The notes: a model not told the origin generated them from the letters alone. Shown: positions 1 through 9,114, counted from the stretch's first letter. The stretch: DNA of 64,000 nt from Chryseobacterium sp. G0162 (GCF_003815715.1 NZ_CP033922.1:3892001-3956000), one strand, 5' to 3'. Program-made: numbers and translations.

Positions 1-1
1 A

Positions 2-487
2 TTGCCAGAAGCACAAAGTGACCGTTTTATGCTAAAGTGTACTATTGATTATCCTGCTTTCGAAGATGAAAGAAAGGTAATGAGAATGGTTTCTACATCC
101 CATCAACCCACTGTAAATCCTGTGATTTCACTTCAGGATATTGTTGATGCAAAAGAGATTATCAACCAGATCTATTTGGACGAGAAAATAGAAAAGTATA
201 TTCTGGATATGGTTTTTGCAACCCGTTATCCTGAAAATTACGGACTTTCTGAACTTAAGAATTATATCAGTTTCGGAGCTTCTCCAAGAGCTTCTATTAA
301 CCTTGCGATTGCTTCAAGAGCGTACGCATTCTTAAAAGGAAGAGCTTTTGTAATTCCTGAGGATGTAAAGGCATTGGCTAAAGATGTACTGAGACACAGA
401 ATGGGCTTAACGTTTGAAGCCGAAGCCGAAGAGATTTCAACAGAAGAGATCATTAACAGGATTTTAGCAAAAATACAGGCGCCATAA
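2..487 (+). CDS. MoxR-family AAA+ ATPase, C-terminal part (5' end outside window)
   Basis: C-terminal 161 residues of a MoxR ATPase; the window opens inside the gene, so the first codon here (TTG, Leu) is not a start. The opening LPEAQSDRF matches the sensor-1 region seen in MoxR proteins, and RYPENYGLSELKNYISFGAS followed by SPRASINL is the typical lid/sensor-2 region; the Walker motifs lie upstream of the window. MoxR proteins act as chaperone-like ATPases for partners with von Willebrand factor A (VWA) domains, which fits the DUF58 and VWA genes downstream. Its TAA stop overlaps the next ATG by one base (TAATG), so it is the head of the Bat operon as far as visible. Confidence 0.93.
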   Translation: MPEAQSDRFMLKCTIDYPAFEDERKVMRMVSTSHQPTVNPVISLQDIVDAKEIINQIYLDEKIEKYILDMVFATRYPENYGLSELKNYISFGASPRASINLAIASRAYAFLKGRAFVIPEDVKALAKDVLRHRMGLTFEAEAEEISTEEIINRILAKIQAP

Positions 488-945
488 TGAGTGATGTTAT
501 TATTAGAAAAGCAGTTCAGGAAGATTCTGCTTCCATGCTGGAGTTGATTAAGGAACTGGCAGAATACGAAAAAGCATTACATGAAGTAACCGTAACGCTG
601 GATGAATTTACTGAAGATGGCTTTGGGAAATCTCCGGTTTGGGGAGCTTTCGTTGCAGAATTGAATGGTGAAATTGTAGGAATCTCATTGTACTATGATC
701 GATATTCAACATGGAAAGGAAGAAGGCTCTATCTTGAGGATTTGGTAGTAACAGAAAAAATGAGAGGAAAACAGATTGGAAAACTCCTGTTTGATGCTAC
801 ATTGGAATATGGAAAATTAAATGCATACAGTGGAATGGTTTTCCAGGTATTAAATTGGAATGAACCTGCCATTAATTTTTATAAGAAATACAGTCCAAAG
901 TTTGACGACGAATGGTTGAATGTATCTATTGAGTTTAAGAACTAG
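487..945 (+). CDS. GNAT family N-acetyltransferase
   Basis: 152-residue acetyltransferase of the GNAT fold, close in size and layout to diamine/spermidine-type acetyltransferases. Visible motifs are the N-terminal IRKAVQEDSASMLELIKELA helix, the acceptor-side strand LYLEDLVVTEKMRGKQIGK (motif A with the acetyl-CoA P-loop R-G-K-x-I-G-K) and the C-terminal WNEPAINFYKKY (motif B). The substrate cannot be told from sequence. It starts on the ATG that overlaps the moxR stop, so it is translationally coupled to it, and it separates moxR from the DUF58 gene that normally follows directly. Confidence 0.9.
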   Translation: MSDVIIRKAVQEDSASMLELIKELAEYEKALHEVTVTLDEFTEDGFGKSPVWGAFVAELNGEIVGISLYYDRYSTWKGRRLYLEDLVVTEKMRGKQIGKLLFDATLEYGKLNAYSGMVFQVLNWNEPAINFYKKYSPKFDDEWLNVSIEFKN

Positions 946-1047
946 AAAAGTGATAGAGTTTAAACAGGCTTCAACTCCCAAAACTCGAGTCCCGGATCCC
1001 GAAAACCTTAAACCCAAAACCTTCAACTTTAAACATAAAAACCCTCT
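946..1047. repeat. Low-complexity intergenic tract of quasi-repeats
   Basis: Between the acetyltransferase and the DUF58 gene lies about 90 bases of degenerate short repeats built from units such as AACTCCCAAA, ACTCGAGTCCC, GGATCCCGAAAACC and TTAAACCCAAAACC. It shows no coding potential and no clear promoter or terminator. It resembles in style the purine/pyrimidine tracts found before several other genes in this window. Confidence 0.45.
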
Positions 1048-1911
1048 ATGCAGATAAAAGATATTGTAAAAAAAGTAAAGCAGATAGAAATCCGTACCAG
1101 AAAAAAGACGGAGGCTGCTTTGATGGGGCAATATCATAGCGCCTTTAAAGGGCAGGGGATGACTTTTTCAGAAGTCCGTCCCTACCAGTTTGGTGATGAG
1201 ATCAGAAGAATCGACTGGAATAAAACGGCACGTTTCCGTGAACCTTTCGTAAAGGTAATGGAAGAAGAAAGGGAGCTGACGATGATGCTTGTGGTAGATA
1301 TTTCTGCCTCTATGGATTATGGAACAAAGAATCAGCTGAAAAGAGAATATGTTGCGGAAATAGCAGCCAGCCTTGGGTTTTCAGCAGCAGGGAATAATGA
1401 TAAAGTGGGATTGATCCTGTTTGCAGATAAAGTATATAAGGTCATTCCGCCTCAAAAAGGAAGGAAGCATATCCTTTCTATTATCAGCAATATTCTTACT
1501 GCAGATTATGTTCCTGCAGAATCTAAAATAGATAAAGCTCTTGAATATATGATGGGGATTTTTAAAAGAAAATCTCTTGTGTTTTTATTTTCAGATTTTC
1601 AGGATGAATATGATTCCAAAATGTTGAGAGTCGCCTCCAAGAAACATCAGCTGTTAGGACTGAGGATATATGATGAAAAAGACAATGAAATTCCTGATGT
1701 AGGCTACACATTATTATATGATGCAGAAACAGGAAAAGAAATATGGGCCAATACTTCCAGTGCAAGATGGAGGTATACCTTTGCAGAAGCTCAGAAACAA
1801 AAATTAAGAGCTTTGGAGGATGATTTTTCCAACAGTTCAGCCAGTTTTATGAATGTAAATACCGGTTCAGATTATTCAAAACTGTTGTATAATTATTTTC
1901 AGAAAAAATAA
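1048..1911 (+). CDS. DUF58 domain protein (VWA-like, MoxR partner)
   Basis: 287 residues. The DUF58 signature RRIDWNKTARF (about 53-63) precedes a VWA-like fold with the metal-site sequence VVDISASMDYG (DxSxS at 84-88). No signal peptide or membrane segment is visible, so it is probably cytoplasmic. Proteins of this family almost always sit next to moxR and are thought to be its partner; the position here, two genes after moxR and ahead of batA/batB, is the usual Bat arrangement. It is followed by 56 bases before the next gene. Function beyond the family is not established. Confidence 0.92.
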   Translation: MQIKDIVKKVKQIEIRTRKKTEAALMGQYHSAFKGQGMTFSEVRPYQFGDEIRRIDWNKTARFREPFVKVMEEERELTMMLVVDISASMDYGTKNQLKREYVAEIAASLGFSAAGNNDKVGLILFADKVYKVIPPQKGRKHILSIISNILTADYVPAESKIDKALEYMMGIFKRKSLVFLFSDFQDEYDSKMLRVASKKHQLLGLRIYDEKDNEIPDVGYTLLYDAETGKEIWANTSSARWRYTFAEAQKQKLRALEDDFSNSSASFMNVNTGSDYSKLLYNYFQKK

Positions 1912-1967
1912 CCCCGGGTTTTGCCCGTCAATAGAACATCAGGCTTAGCCTTTATTATTATTTAACA

Positions 1968-2864
1968 TTGAAAAAAATACTTTTAATACTATCTTATCTA
2001 ATCTGTGCAAATGCTTTTTCACAGATATTATCTTCTAATGTAGAGAAGAAAACCATTGCTCTGGGAGAAACCAATCACCTTATTATAAAGATTGACAACC
2101 TCCATGACGAGCAGGTAAATTCTGCAGCAAAAAATGAATTGCTGCCTTTTCACTTTGAAGAAACCAAAGACAGTATTGGCCAGAATGCCAATTCATACGA
2201 AAGAAAAATAGAATTTGCGGTTTTTGAAGAAGGGAAGTTTACCATTCCTGAACTGGAGTTCAAAGTAGGAGATAAAATTCTTAAAACAATTCCTTACGAA
2301 ATAGATGTCATCAATACAGCCCAGAAAGCTGATCAGATTAATGACATCATGAAAAATAAAGAGGTGAAGCTGGAAGCTAAAGATTATTGGGAATTGTACA
2401 AGTTTTATATTCTGGCAGCATTGGCTGCTATTGCTCTCATTATAGCGATTATCATGATTGTAAAATGGGGTCGAAAAGCGAAAAACGCTCCCGTGGTAAC
2501 TACGAACCAAACCCTGAAGGAATTAGACTCTCTTAAAAAGAAAAAATATATTGAAGGAGGAAACTTCCGTTCATTTTATGTGGAATTGATCGAAATATCA
2601 AGGAATTTTATTACCAAACAATACCATCTTCCGGCAGATGTTCTTTTGACTGATGATCTTATCGATGTTATGAAAAAGAACAATACCATTTCTCAGGATA
2701 ATGAGAAAATTGTAGAAGAAGTATTCCTGAGAGGAGATTTGGTGAAATTTGCCAAAACTTTCCCGGATCAGGCTACGATGGAGAAAGACTTTGCAGATAT
2801 AAGAGATTTTGTGAAAAGATCATCCAAAGATTTAGAATTCGAAAACTTAAGAAAAGATGTTTAA
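1968..2864 (+). CDS. BatD/DUF4381-like membrane protein of the Bat operon
   Basis: 298 residues with signal peptide MKKILLILSYLICANAFSQ, a periplasmic beta-rich domain (about 20-140), one membrane helix (about 146-167, FYILAALAAIALIIAIIMIV) and a cytoplasmic tail of about 120 residues. The layout resembles a short BatD joined to a DUF4381-type tail. The only start that preserves the signal peptide is a TTG at 1968; no ATG or GTG lies in frame nearby. The last 8 bases overlap the batA start. It is likely an envelope partner of the VWA proteins; the exact role is unknown. Confidence 0.82.
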   Translation: MKKILLILSYLICANAFSQILSSNVEKKTIALGETNHLIIKIDNLHDEQVNSAAKNELLPFHFEETKDSIGQNANSYERKIEFAVFEEGKFTIPELEFKVGDKILKTIPYEIDVINTAQKADQINDIMKNKEVKLEAKDYWELYKFYILAALAAIALIIAIIMIVKWGRKAKNAPVVTTNQTLKELDSLKKKKYIEGGNFRSFYVELIEISRNFITKQYHLPADVLLTDDLIDVMKKNNTISQDNEKIVEEVFLRGDLVKFAKTFPDQATMEKDFADIRDFVKRSSKDLEFENLRKDV

Positions 2865-3849
2865 TTTTGAGTTTTACAGCCCGTGGTTTTTGCTGCTTTT
2901 TTTGCTGTTTATTCCTCTTTTGATAAAAGATGCGGGTAAAAAGAAAAGAAAAGGCATAAAAGTTCCTACCATCAAAAATATGGGAACGAGCGGTGGAATA
3001 CAAGGAGTTCTTTTCTTATTAAAAATATCAAAGTACATTATTCTGTCGGCGCTTATTATTGCCATGGCAAGACCAAGGACTTTTACCGTTTCACAGGACA
3101 GGGATGATACCAAGGGAGTAGATATTATGCTGTCTATTGATGTTTCACTCAGTATGCTGGCAAAAGATTTAAATCCCGACCGTATTACTGCCCTTAAAGA
3201 TATTGCCGTTAAATTTGTTCAGAAACGTCCGAATGACAGGATTGGAGTAGTAGCCTATGCCGCAGAAGCATTTACCAAAGTTCCTGTTACCTCAGACCAT
3301 CAGGTGGTGATTGATGAGATCAAAAACCTTAACTCTAACGGTCTTGAGCCTGGAACAGCCATAGGAGAAGGTCTTTCCGTTGCAGTGAACCATTTAATTA
3401 AAAGTAAAGCCAAAAGTAAGGTCATTATTTTAATGACGGATGGGGTAAGCAATATTGAAAATGCGATTCCGCCACAACTTGCTGCAGAACTGGCCAAAAA
3501 TAATGATATAAAGGTGTACACCATTGGGATTGGTACAAATGGTTATGCACTGATGCCAACAGCTGTGGATTTTTTCGGAGACCTTATTTTTACGGAAGCT
3601 GAGGTGACTATTGATGAAAATACACTGAGAGAAATTGCTCAGACTACAGGAGGGAAATACTTCAGGGCTACTTCTAACAGTAGTCTTGAAGAAGTATATG
3701 ATGAGATCAATCAATTGGAAAAATCTGATGTTAAAGTGTCAAAGCTGTACAATTATGAGGAATATTTCAAAATCTTTTTATGGGTAGCCTTGGGTATGTT
3801 GGTGCTGGATGCATTATTGAGATGGGTGTTTTATAAAATTTTAAGCTGA
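2857..3849 (+). CDS. batA: BatA, membrane-anchored VWA domain protein
   Basis: 330 residues: two N-terminal membrane helices (about 8-24 and 54-72), a VWA domain with the metal-ion-dependent adhesion site DVSLS (95-99) and the later TDGVSN motif, and a C-terminal membrane helix (about 306-325). This three-helix VWA layout is the BatA/BatB type linked to aerotolerance and stress resistance in Bacteroidota. It overlaps the upstream gene by 8 bases and the downstream batB by one base (TGATG), so these genes form a tightly coupled operon. The A/B assignment rests on gene order. Confidence 0.9.
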   Translation: MFNFEFYSPWFLLLFLLFIPLLIKDAGKKKRKGIKVPTIKNMGTSGGIQGVLFLLKISKYIILSALIIAMARPRTFTVSQDRDDTKGVDIMLSIDVSLSMLAKDLNPDRITALKDIAVKFVQKRPNDRIGVVAYAAEAFTKVPVTSDHQVVIDEIKNLNSNGLEPGTAIGEGLSVAVNHLIKSKAKSKVIILMTDGVSNIENAIPPQLAAELAKNNDIKVYTIGIGTNGYALMPTAVDFFGDLIFTEAEVTIDENTLREIAQTTGGKYFRATSNSSLEEVYDEINQLEKSDVKVSKLYNYEEYFKIFLWVALGMLVLDALLRWVFYKILS

Positions 3850-4856
3850 TGAGTTGGTCTTTAGGAAATTACTGGTATCTATTTTTACTGTTGTTACTGC
3901 CGCTGTTAGCTGTCTTTTTGGTCCGTTTTTTAAAATGGAGAAAGAAAAAGAGGGATGTTTTTGCTGCCAGTCAGTTTCATGATAATTTATTTGAGAAAAA
4001 TTCAGGATTTACAAGGTTTTTTCCTGCATTATATCTATTGGGTACATTATTCCTGATATTCTCGATCATTGATCTTCTGAATGGTTCAGAAGAGGTGAAA
4101 AGCAATCAGAGATTAAATAATGTAATTTTTATGCTGGATGTTTCCAACTCTATGAATGCTGAAGATATTGAGCCGAGCCGTCTTACAGAAGCTAAAAACC
4201 TAATGATACAGACGATGTCGAAAATGAAGAACGATAAGATCGGGATTGTCATTTTTGCCGGGCAGGCCATATCAATCATGCCTTTAACAACAGATTATAA
4301 TTCTGCTGAAACCTATATTGGTGCTATTGAAACCAATTCTATGAAGATTCAGGGGACAGATTTCCTGAAAGGAATGCAGGCTGCCACGGAGAAATTTAAA
4401 AATGTAAGCAAAGGATCGCGAAAAATTATACTACTGAGTGATGGTGAGGATAATGAAGGGAATGATAATGCCGCCATAAGGCTTGCTAATAAAGAAGGAA
4501 TAACCATTACCTCTGTAGGAATAGGAACAGATGAAGGAGCCCCGGTTCCCGTATACAATGACGGACAGCTGATGGGGTATAAAACAGATGTCAACGGAAG
4601 TACTGTTATTTCCAAGAGACAGACTGAAGCCCTAAGTAAAATGGCTGGTTCTACGGGAGGAACATATATTGATGGTAATAATATCAATGAAGCTCCGGAC
4701 AGGATTATTGATGCTATTAATAAGAAGTCTTCAGGATCAGAAACACTGGTGAAATCTCAGAATGCAAACCATTATTATCAATATTTTTTAGCAGTATCTA
4801 TCCTGTTTTTCTTTTTAATTTATATTTTTAATCCCAAAAATGATTTTAATCTGTAG
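3849..4856 (+). CDS. batB: BatB, membrane-anchored VWA domain protein
   Basis: 335 residues, a paralogue of the preceding gene: N-terminal helices (about 9-27 and 58-76), a VWA domain with MIDAS motif DVSNSM (97-102) and SDGEDN around 195, and a C-terminal helix ending near the stop. The ATG overlaps the batA stop (TGATG). The VWA domain faces the periplasm by topology inference. BatA and BatB are expected to form a complex with the TPR protein BatC and with BatD encoded downstream. Confidence 0.9.
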   Translation: MSWSLGNYWYLFLLLLLPLLAVFLVRFLKWRKKKRDVFAASQFHDNLFEKNSGFTRFFPALYLLGTLFLIFSIIDLLNGSEEVKSNQRLNNVIFMLDVSNSMNAEDIEPSRLTEAKNLMIQTMSKMKNDKIGIVIFAGQAISIMPLTTDYNSAETYIGAIETNSMKIQGTDFLKGMQAATEKFKNVSKGSRKIILLSDGEDNEGNDNAAIRLANKEGITITSVGIGTDEGAPVPVYNDGQLMGYKTDVNGSTVISKRQTEALSKMAGSTGGTYIDGNNINEAPDRIIDAINKKSSGSETLVKSQNANHYYQYFLAVSILFFFLIYIFNPKNDFNL

Positions 4857-4941
4857 TTTCCCTTTATTTATAGAAGAATATCTACAGGTACTTTAACCGA
4901 ATTTTAACAAATAAACCCCTGTTTCTTAACATATAAAGGAA

Positions 4942-4949
4942 TAATTTTG
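4942..4949 (+). promoter_or_regulatory. Bacteroidota -7 promoter box before batC
   Basis: TAATTTTG matches the TAnnTTTG -7 consensus. It ends 6 bases before the batC ATG at 4956, so a transcript starting at the usual distance would have almost no leader. No clear -33 TTTG is seen at 19-21 bases upstream. Confidence 0.5.
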
Positions 4950-4955
4950 CAGGTA

Positions 4956-5702
4956 ATGAATACTAAAACCATATTTTTATCGTTTATAGTTGCTTTCTCC
5001 TTCTCAGGCTTTTTGTTTGGGCAGGAAAACTATAGGACTTTGGTTCATGAAGGCAATCAGAAATTTGACGGTAAAGATTATGATGGAGCCTCTTCCAAAT
5101 ATATGGAAGCTGTGAAATCTAATGATAAAGATTTTACGGCTCATTACAATATGGGAAATGCTCTGTATAAAAACAAAAAATATGAAGAAGCAAAAGCCGA
5201 GTTTGAAAAAGCACAACAGCTGTCACAGACTCTTCCGGATAAGGCTGCAGCCCTTCATAATTTAGGAAATACTTATATGCAGATGAATCAGCCGGAAAAA
5301 GCGGCAGATTATTATAAAAAATCGCTTAAACAAAACCCTTACAGTGAGGCTACCCGTAAGAATTATGAAATTGCCAAACTGAAAGAAAAAGAAAAGCAGC
5401 AAAATAAAAACGAGCAGAATAACTCCGGAAAAGGAGGTGGAGGCGGTAGTGATCAAAACAAAGGTGAAGATCAGAAAGGTGATAAAAAAGACCAAAGGCA
5501 GGATCAGGGAAATGGCCAGCAAAACGAAGGCAAAAGTGACCAGGGTACCCCTCAACAGAATCAGAATAATGAGGGCAAAATGCCAAAAAATCTTGAAAAT
5601 CAGCTCTTAGATAAAATAAACGAAAAAGAAAAAGAAACCGCCAGAAGAATTTTAAATAAGAATTCTTATTCGATGCCCGCAAGCAACGAGAAAGATTGGT
5701 GA
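4956..5702 (+). CDS. batC: BatC, secreted tetratricopeptide repeat protein
   Basis: 248 residues from the chosen ATG (an in-frame TTG lies 9 bases upstream but would only add residues before the signal peptide). Signal peptide MNTKTIFLSFIVAFSFSGF with cleavage near FGQ, then about three TPR units (for example FTAHYNMGNALYKNKKYEEA and AALHNLGNTYMQMNQPEKAA), followed by a low-complexity Lys/Gln/Asn/Gly-rich tail with a GKGGGGG stretch. TPR repeats suggest a scaffold for BatA/B/D. The stop overlaps the batD ATG. The 99-base gap and -7 box before it suggest an internal promoter in the operon. Confidence 0.9.
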   Translation: MNTKTIFLSFIVAFSFSGFLFGQENYRTLVHEGNQKFDGKDYDGASSKYMEAVKSNDKDFTAHYNMGNALYKNKKYEEAKAEFEKAQQLSQTLPDKAAALHNLGNTYMQMNQPEKAADYYKKSLKQNPYSEATRKNYEIAKLKEKEKQQNKNEQNNSGKGGGGGSDQNKGEDQKGDKKDQRQDQGNGQQNEGKSDQGTPQQNQNNEGKMPKNLENQLLDKINEKEKETARRILNKNSYSMPASNEKDW

Positions 5703-7441
5703 TGAAAGACAAATTGATTTACATATTGCTTACTTTGGCATCCGTAATTACTTACGGACAGGTAAATCTTTCTCTTGACGCAGATAAAACCGAGTATGCT
5801 GGAAAGGATATTGTAAACCTTACCATTGTTCTTGAACTTAATGGAAGTGACCTTGTTCAACAGACAGGTTTTCAGCTTCCGGACCTTTCAAAATTCAACA
5901 TTATCGGTAGTGGATCTGTAACCAATACAGTCATTGATCCGGCTACCAATACGCTTATTACTCAAAAAGTATCCAGAATTGCTCTTGAACCTAAGAAAAA
6001 AGGAAAGATCAAAATAGGATCTGTACTGGTAACTGTAAATAATAAAATTTATAAAACCGAACCTTTCGACGTTAATATCCGTGATATTATTGAAAAGAAA
6101 TCTCTGGCCAGTAATACTTCCAATGAAGTCTATCTGAATATGGAGATTGAAGACAGGGATGTCTATCAGGATCAGCCTACTGTTGCTGTTCTGAAAGTAT
6201 ATTCCAGAAATATGGATAACCTTAGAAAAGTAAAGAATATCCGCCTTCCACAGCAGGATAATATCAATGTACATCCTATCAATTTCAATAAATCAGAGAT
6301 TGATCCGTCTGATAACGGAAATATGGCATCTCAGATATTAGCCGTGTTTATGGTATTCCCAAATGAGGCTGGTTACGTTGAAGTTCCTGGAGTATCTGCA
6401 TCTGTGAGTACTTATTCAAATAAAAATAAAATTGTTTCCAATAAAGTAAAGATTAACGTAAGAAAGCTTCCGGAAGGAGCTCCGGATGGCTTTAAAAATG
6501 CGGTTGGAAATTTTAACGTAAGTGTTTACAATACTACTAAAGAAAAACCTGAGGCTAAAAAGCCTCTGAATGTTGTAGTAAAGGTTGCCGGAGAAGGAAA
6601 CTTACCGGACCTTGTACTTCCGAAAATTGCAACATCTCCCGATTATGAAGTTTTTGCTCCAAAGATTACATCAAAAGTTTCTCCAGGTAAAACCGGAATG
6701 AAGGGGGAGATTCTGGCCAATTATGTAGTAATTCCTAATAAATCAGGAGCCATTTCTATCAAGATGGAACCATTTGCTTTCTTTGATCCTGAAAATAAAG
6801 AATATGTGGATGTAGGGCAAAGAATATTGGATGTACATACATTTTCGCACGATCAGGTATTGGAATCCCGTTCTACGGTAGAAAAAGTGAATGAATATAC
6901 CAATAACCTTTTAGAGACCGTAGATACACCGGTTCTGAAAACCACCTCATTTAAAGTTAAAGAGAAAAGTAAGTTTCATTGGAGTATTCTTTTGACCAAT
7001 ATTGCGATTCTTTTAGGCTTATTTGTTGTGTATCTGTTATTTAAGACTTGGCAAAAAAAACGCACATTAGTTAGGGAAACTGTATCTCAAAAACCTTTGG
7101 GTTCAGTGGCAGAAACAGAAAAAGAAATCCGAGACTTGCTGAAAACGGATATCAATGATTATTTTGGTTATCTTGAAAACCTCAAAGATAACGCCGAATA
7201 TGAAAAGTTCTTTATTACATTGGAAGAATTGGATCAGGAAGTAAGGAATCAGTATTTCCAAGGCTCTGTTACAGAGTTTAAGACTTTTCTTGAAAAACAC
7301 AAAGGTTCATCCTTGGCAGAACAATATGGAAGACTGCAGCAGAAAATTCAGATGGAGAAATATTCTCCTGTGAAATCTCAAGAGGGAATTGAGGAACTTT
7401 TGAAAACAATTGTTAATTTATATTCACAAATTAGCAAATAG
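5702..7441 (+). CDS. batD: BatD, oxygen-tolerance membrane protein
   Basis: 579 residues with signal peptide MKDKLIYILLTLASVITYG, several immunoglobulin-like beta domains with the recurrent phrases KPLNVVVKVAGEGNLPDLVL and PKITSKVSPGKTG that mark the BatD family, a single membrane helix (about 422-441, LLTNIAILLGLFVVYLLF) and a cytoplasmic tail of about 130 residues. The ATG at 5702 overlaps the batC stop; a TTG 6 bases upstream was rejected because it sits before the signal peptide without need. It is the last gene of the Bat operon and no clear terminator follows. Confidence 0.92.
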   Translation: MKDKLIYILLTLASVITYGQVNLSLDADKTEYAGKDIVNLTIVLELNGSDLVQQTGFQLPDLSKFNIIGSGSVTNTVIDPATNTLITQKVSRIALEPKKKGKIKIGSVLVTVNNKIYKTEPFDVNIRDIIEKKSLASNTSNEVYLNMEIEDRDVYQDQPTVAVLKVYSRNMDNLRKVKNIRLPQQDNINVHPINFNKSEIDPSDNGNMASQILAVFMVFPNEAGYVEVPGVSASVSTYSNKNKIVSNKVKINVRKLPEGAPDGFKNAVGNFNVSVYNTTKEKPEAKKPLNVVVKVAGEGNLPDLVLPKIATSPDYEVFAPKITSKVSPGKTGMKGEILANYVVIPNKSGAISIKMEPFAFFDPENKEYVDVGQRILDVHTFSHDQVLESRSTVEKVNEYTNNLLETVDTPVLKTTSFKVKEKSKFHWSILLTNIAILLGLFVVYLLFKTWQKKRTLVRETVSQKPLGSVAETEKEIRDLLKTDINDYFGYLENLKDNAEYEKFFITLEELDQEVRNQYFQGSVTEFKTFLEKHKGSSLAEQYGRLQQKIQMEKYSPVKSQEGIEELLKTIVNLYSQISK

Positions 7442-7455
7442 TCAGTTTATTTTCA

Positions 7456-7463
7456 TATTTTTG
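7456..7463 (+). promoter_or_regulatory. -7 promoter box before marC
   Basis: TATTTTTG fits TAnnTTTG and lies 22 bases before the marC ATG, giving a short leader of about 15 bases. It separates marC transcription from the Bat operon. Confidence 0.55.
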
Positions 7464-7485
7464 CGAAATTTTTAATTACAAAGAG

Positions 7486-8088
7486 ATGGAAATTTTTGAT
7501 GGTTTCTCTTTTAAAGAGATCGTTACCAGCTTTATGGTTCTTTTTGCCGTTATCGATATTATCGGCTCAGTTCCCATTATAGTAAGCCTTCAGCAGAAGT
7601 TCGGAAAGATTGAGGCTGGAAAGGCTTCGATTACAGCTGGAGCAATTATGATTGTTTTCCTGTTTGTAGGAAATAAGATTCTAAAACTGATTGGAGTAGA
7701 TGTAAATTCATTTGCCATCGCCGGAGCTTTTGTGATTTTTGTCATAGCGCTGGAAATGATTCTAGGAATTGAGATCAATAAAACAACCGAAGCAAAGGCC
7801 GCATCTATCGTTCCCATCGCATTTCCTTTGGTAGCTGGTGCCGGAACTTTAACAACAGCATTGTCCCTCAGAGCTGAATTTCATGATATTAATATTATTT
7901 GCGGGATTATTCTTAATACAATTTTCGTATATTTGGTGCTGAAATCAGCGAAATGGTTGGAGCAGAAAATAGGAGATGCTACTTTGATGATTCTTCAGAA
8001 AGTTTTTGGTATTATTCTTTTAGCGATTTCAATTAAATTATTCACTGCAAATTTTGCCCAATTGGTGCTGAATTATGTTAATTTTTAA
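7486..8088 (+). CDS. MarC family integral membrane protein
   Basis: 200 residues, about six membrane helices, with the family features FAVIDIIGSVPIIVSL near the N-terminus and PIAFPLVAGAGTLTTALSL in the middle (the conserved P-x-G-P-G/A region). MarC/UPF0056 proteins are inner-membrane proteins whose transported substrate is unknown; the old link to multiple antibiotic resistance was withdrawn. It has its own promoter and is followed 5 bases later by a small membrane protein gene, probably in the same transcript. Confidence 0.9.
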   Translation: MEIFDGFSFKEIVTSFMVLFAVIDIIGSVPIIVSLQQKFGKIEAGKASITAGAIMIVFLFVGNKILKLIGVDVNSFAIAGAFVIFVIALEMILGIEINKTTEAKAASIVPIAFPLVAGAGTLTTALSLRAEFHDINIICGIILNTIFVYLVLKSAKWLEQKIGDATLMILQKVFGIILLAISIKLFTANFAQLVLNYVNF

Positions 8089-8093
8089 AAATT

Positions 8094-8291
8094 ATGAAGA
8101 AGTTTTATAAAGTATTTTTAGTACTGTTCATCATTTTCATCGCTATTAATTTATATGCTATCAACTGGCAGAATGACCTTATCGCTGATGAAGATAACAT
8201 TAAGTTTGTATTTTCTGCATCTGCTGCAGCAATAGGCCTTATCCTGCTTTTTGTAATGGATACCTGGAGCCGAATCGGTGTAAAAAAGTAA
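8094..8291 (+). CDS. Small two-helix membrane protein, unknown function
   Basis: 65 residues starting with MKKFYKVFLVLFIIFIAINLYAIN (first helix) and a second helix FVFSASAAAIGLILLFVMDTW. It lies 5 bases after marC on the same strand, which suggests cotranscription. I do not recognise a family. A weak hairpin AGCTAT-CCAA-ATAGCT follows at 8306-8321. Confidence 0.7.
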   Translation: MKKFYKVFLVLFIIFIAINLYAINWQNDLIADEDNIKFVFSASAAAIGLILLFVMDTWSRIGVKK

Positions 8292-8592
8292 ATTAAATTT
8301 TATTGAGCTATCCAAATAGCTTCTGTTGTTTAATATGTTTATTGTCAGGTGTTTATAGGTTTGTTTTGAGTGAAAAATCGGATAACTTTCTAAAAGATTA
8401 GGCAAAAATCATAATTAAAAATTATAACTATTTGAAATTCAATATATAATTATTTCAAATGATGGAATTTAAAAGTATAACTCAAAAATTTTATATAGAT
8501 ATAGCCTCTTTCTTTTTGAAGGAGGTTTTTTATTGCTTACTGTGGGTTTTTCCGGCTAAAGGAGCATAACTAATCAATATGGAATAAAAGAG
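8292..8592. other. A/T-rich intergenic stretch without a convincing gene
   Basis: About 300 bases between the small membrane protein and the convergent lipoprotein gene. It contains a weak hairpin at 8306-8321 and a better terminator at 8505-8531. A 36-codon ATG frame at 8460 runs straight through that terminator and is not credible. Confidence 0.5.
8505..8531 (+). terminator. Rho-independent terminator
   Basis: Stem CCTCTTT / AAGGAGG (one G-T wobble) with a 7-base loop, followed by TTTTTTATT. It would end transcription coming from marC and its small partner, though it lies more than 200 bases downstream. Confidence 0.6.
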
Positions 8593-9114
8593 TTACAAAT
8601 TATTGGCTTGATTAAAACTTTTGAGTGCTTTTTGGAATTCTGATTGTTTTTCAGCAACTACTTTGTACAGATCTAATTTTTTTCGGTCAATTTGAAGCAG
8701 GCTGTCTTGAGCTTTATCTATTTTAATGGTATCCTTAGTAAAAGTAAGTTGCTGTTGTTGTTCAATAGACAGCCGCTCGATGAGAAATAAGTTCTTCATT
8801 GCTTTGTAATACTCAATGGCAGTTGTTTTTACAGGTGAGCTTTCTTTAATGCCATCAGTGGATAATCCTGATAACGTTTTAATAATTGAATTAAAAAGCT
8901 GTTCTTGCTGATCTAAAGAAGTAAGAGCACCCTCGAAATTCTTTTTAATTAAATATTGGTTCTTTTGGATTTCATATCCGTTTTTACCAATCAGTGTATT
9001 AGAGGCAATCTGCTCTTGGTCTGTAACTGTTTTTTCAAAATTGGCTGTTTTTTCAGACTTACAGGATAAGAGCCCCAAAAGCAATAATTGAGCAAGAAAA
9101 AGATTTGATTTCAT
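8593..9114 (-). CDS. Predicted lipoprotein, helical, unknown function
   Basis: 173 residues from ATG 9114; a longer TTG frame to 9132 is possible but places six extra residues before the signal peptide. MKSNLFLAQLLLLGLLSCKS ends in lipobox LLSC, so it is probably lipid-modified and envelope-anchored. The rest is rich in Lys, Gln and Leu and looks like a helical bundle or coiled coil. I do not recognise the family. It stands alone between intergenic stretches. Confidence 0.75.
   Translation of the reverse strand: MKSNLFLAQLLLLGLLSCKSEKTANFEKTVTDQEQIASNTLIGKNGYEIQKNQYLIKKNFEGALTSLDQQEQLFNSIIKTLSGLSTDGIKESSPVKTTAIEYYKAMKNLFLIERLSIEQQQQLTFTKDTIKIDKAQDSLLQIDRKKLDLYKVVAEKQSEFQKALKSFNQANNL

Noticed and set aside
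8460..8571. 36-codon ATG frame (MMEFKSITQKFY...)
   Set aside because: It runs through a terminator hairpin and T-run and has no promoter box; likely chance.
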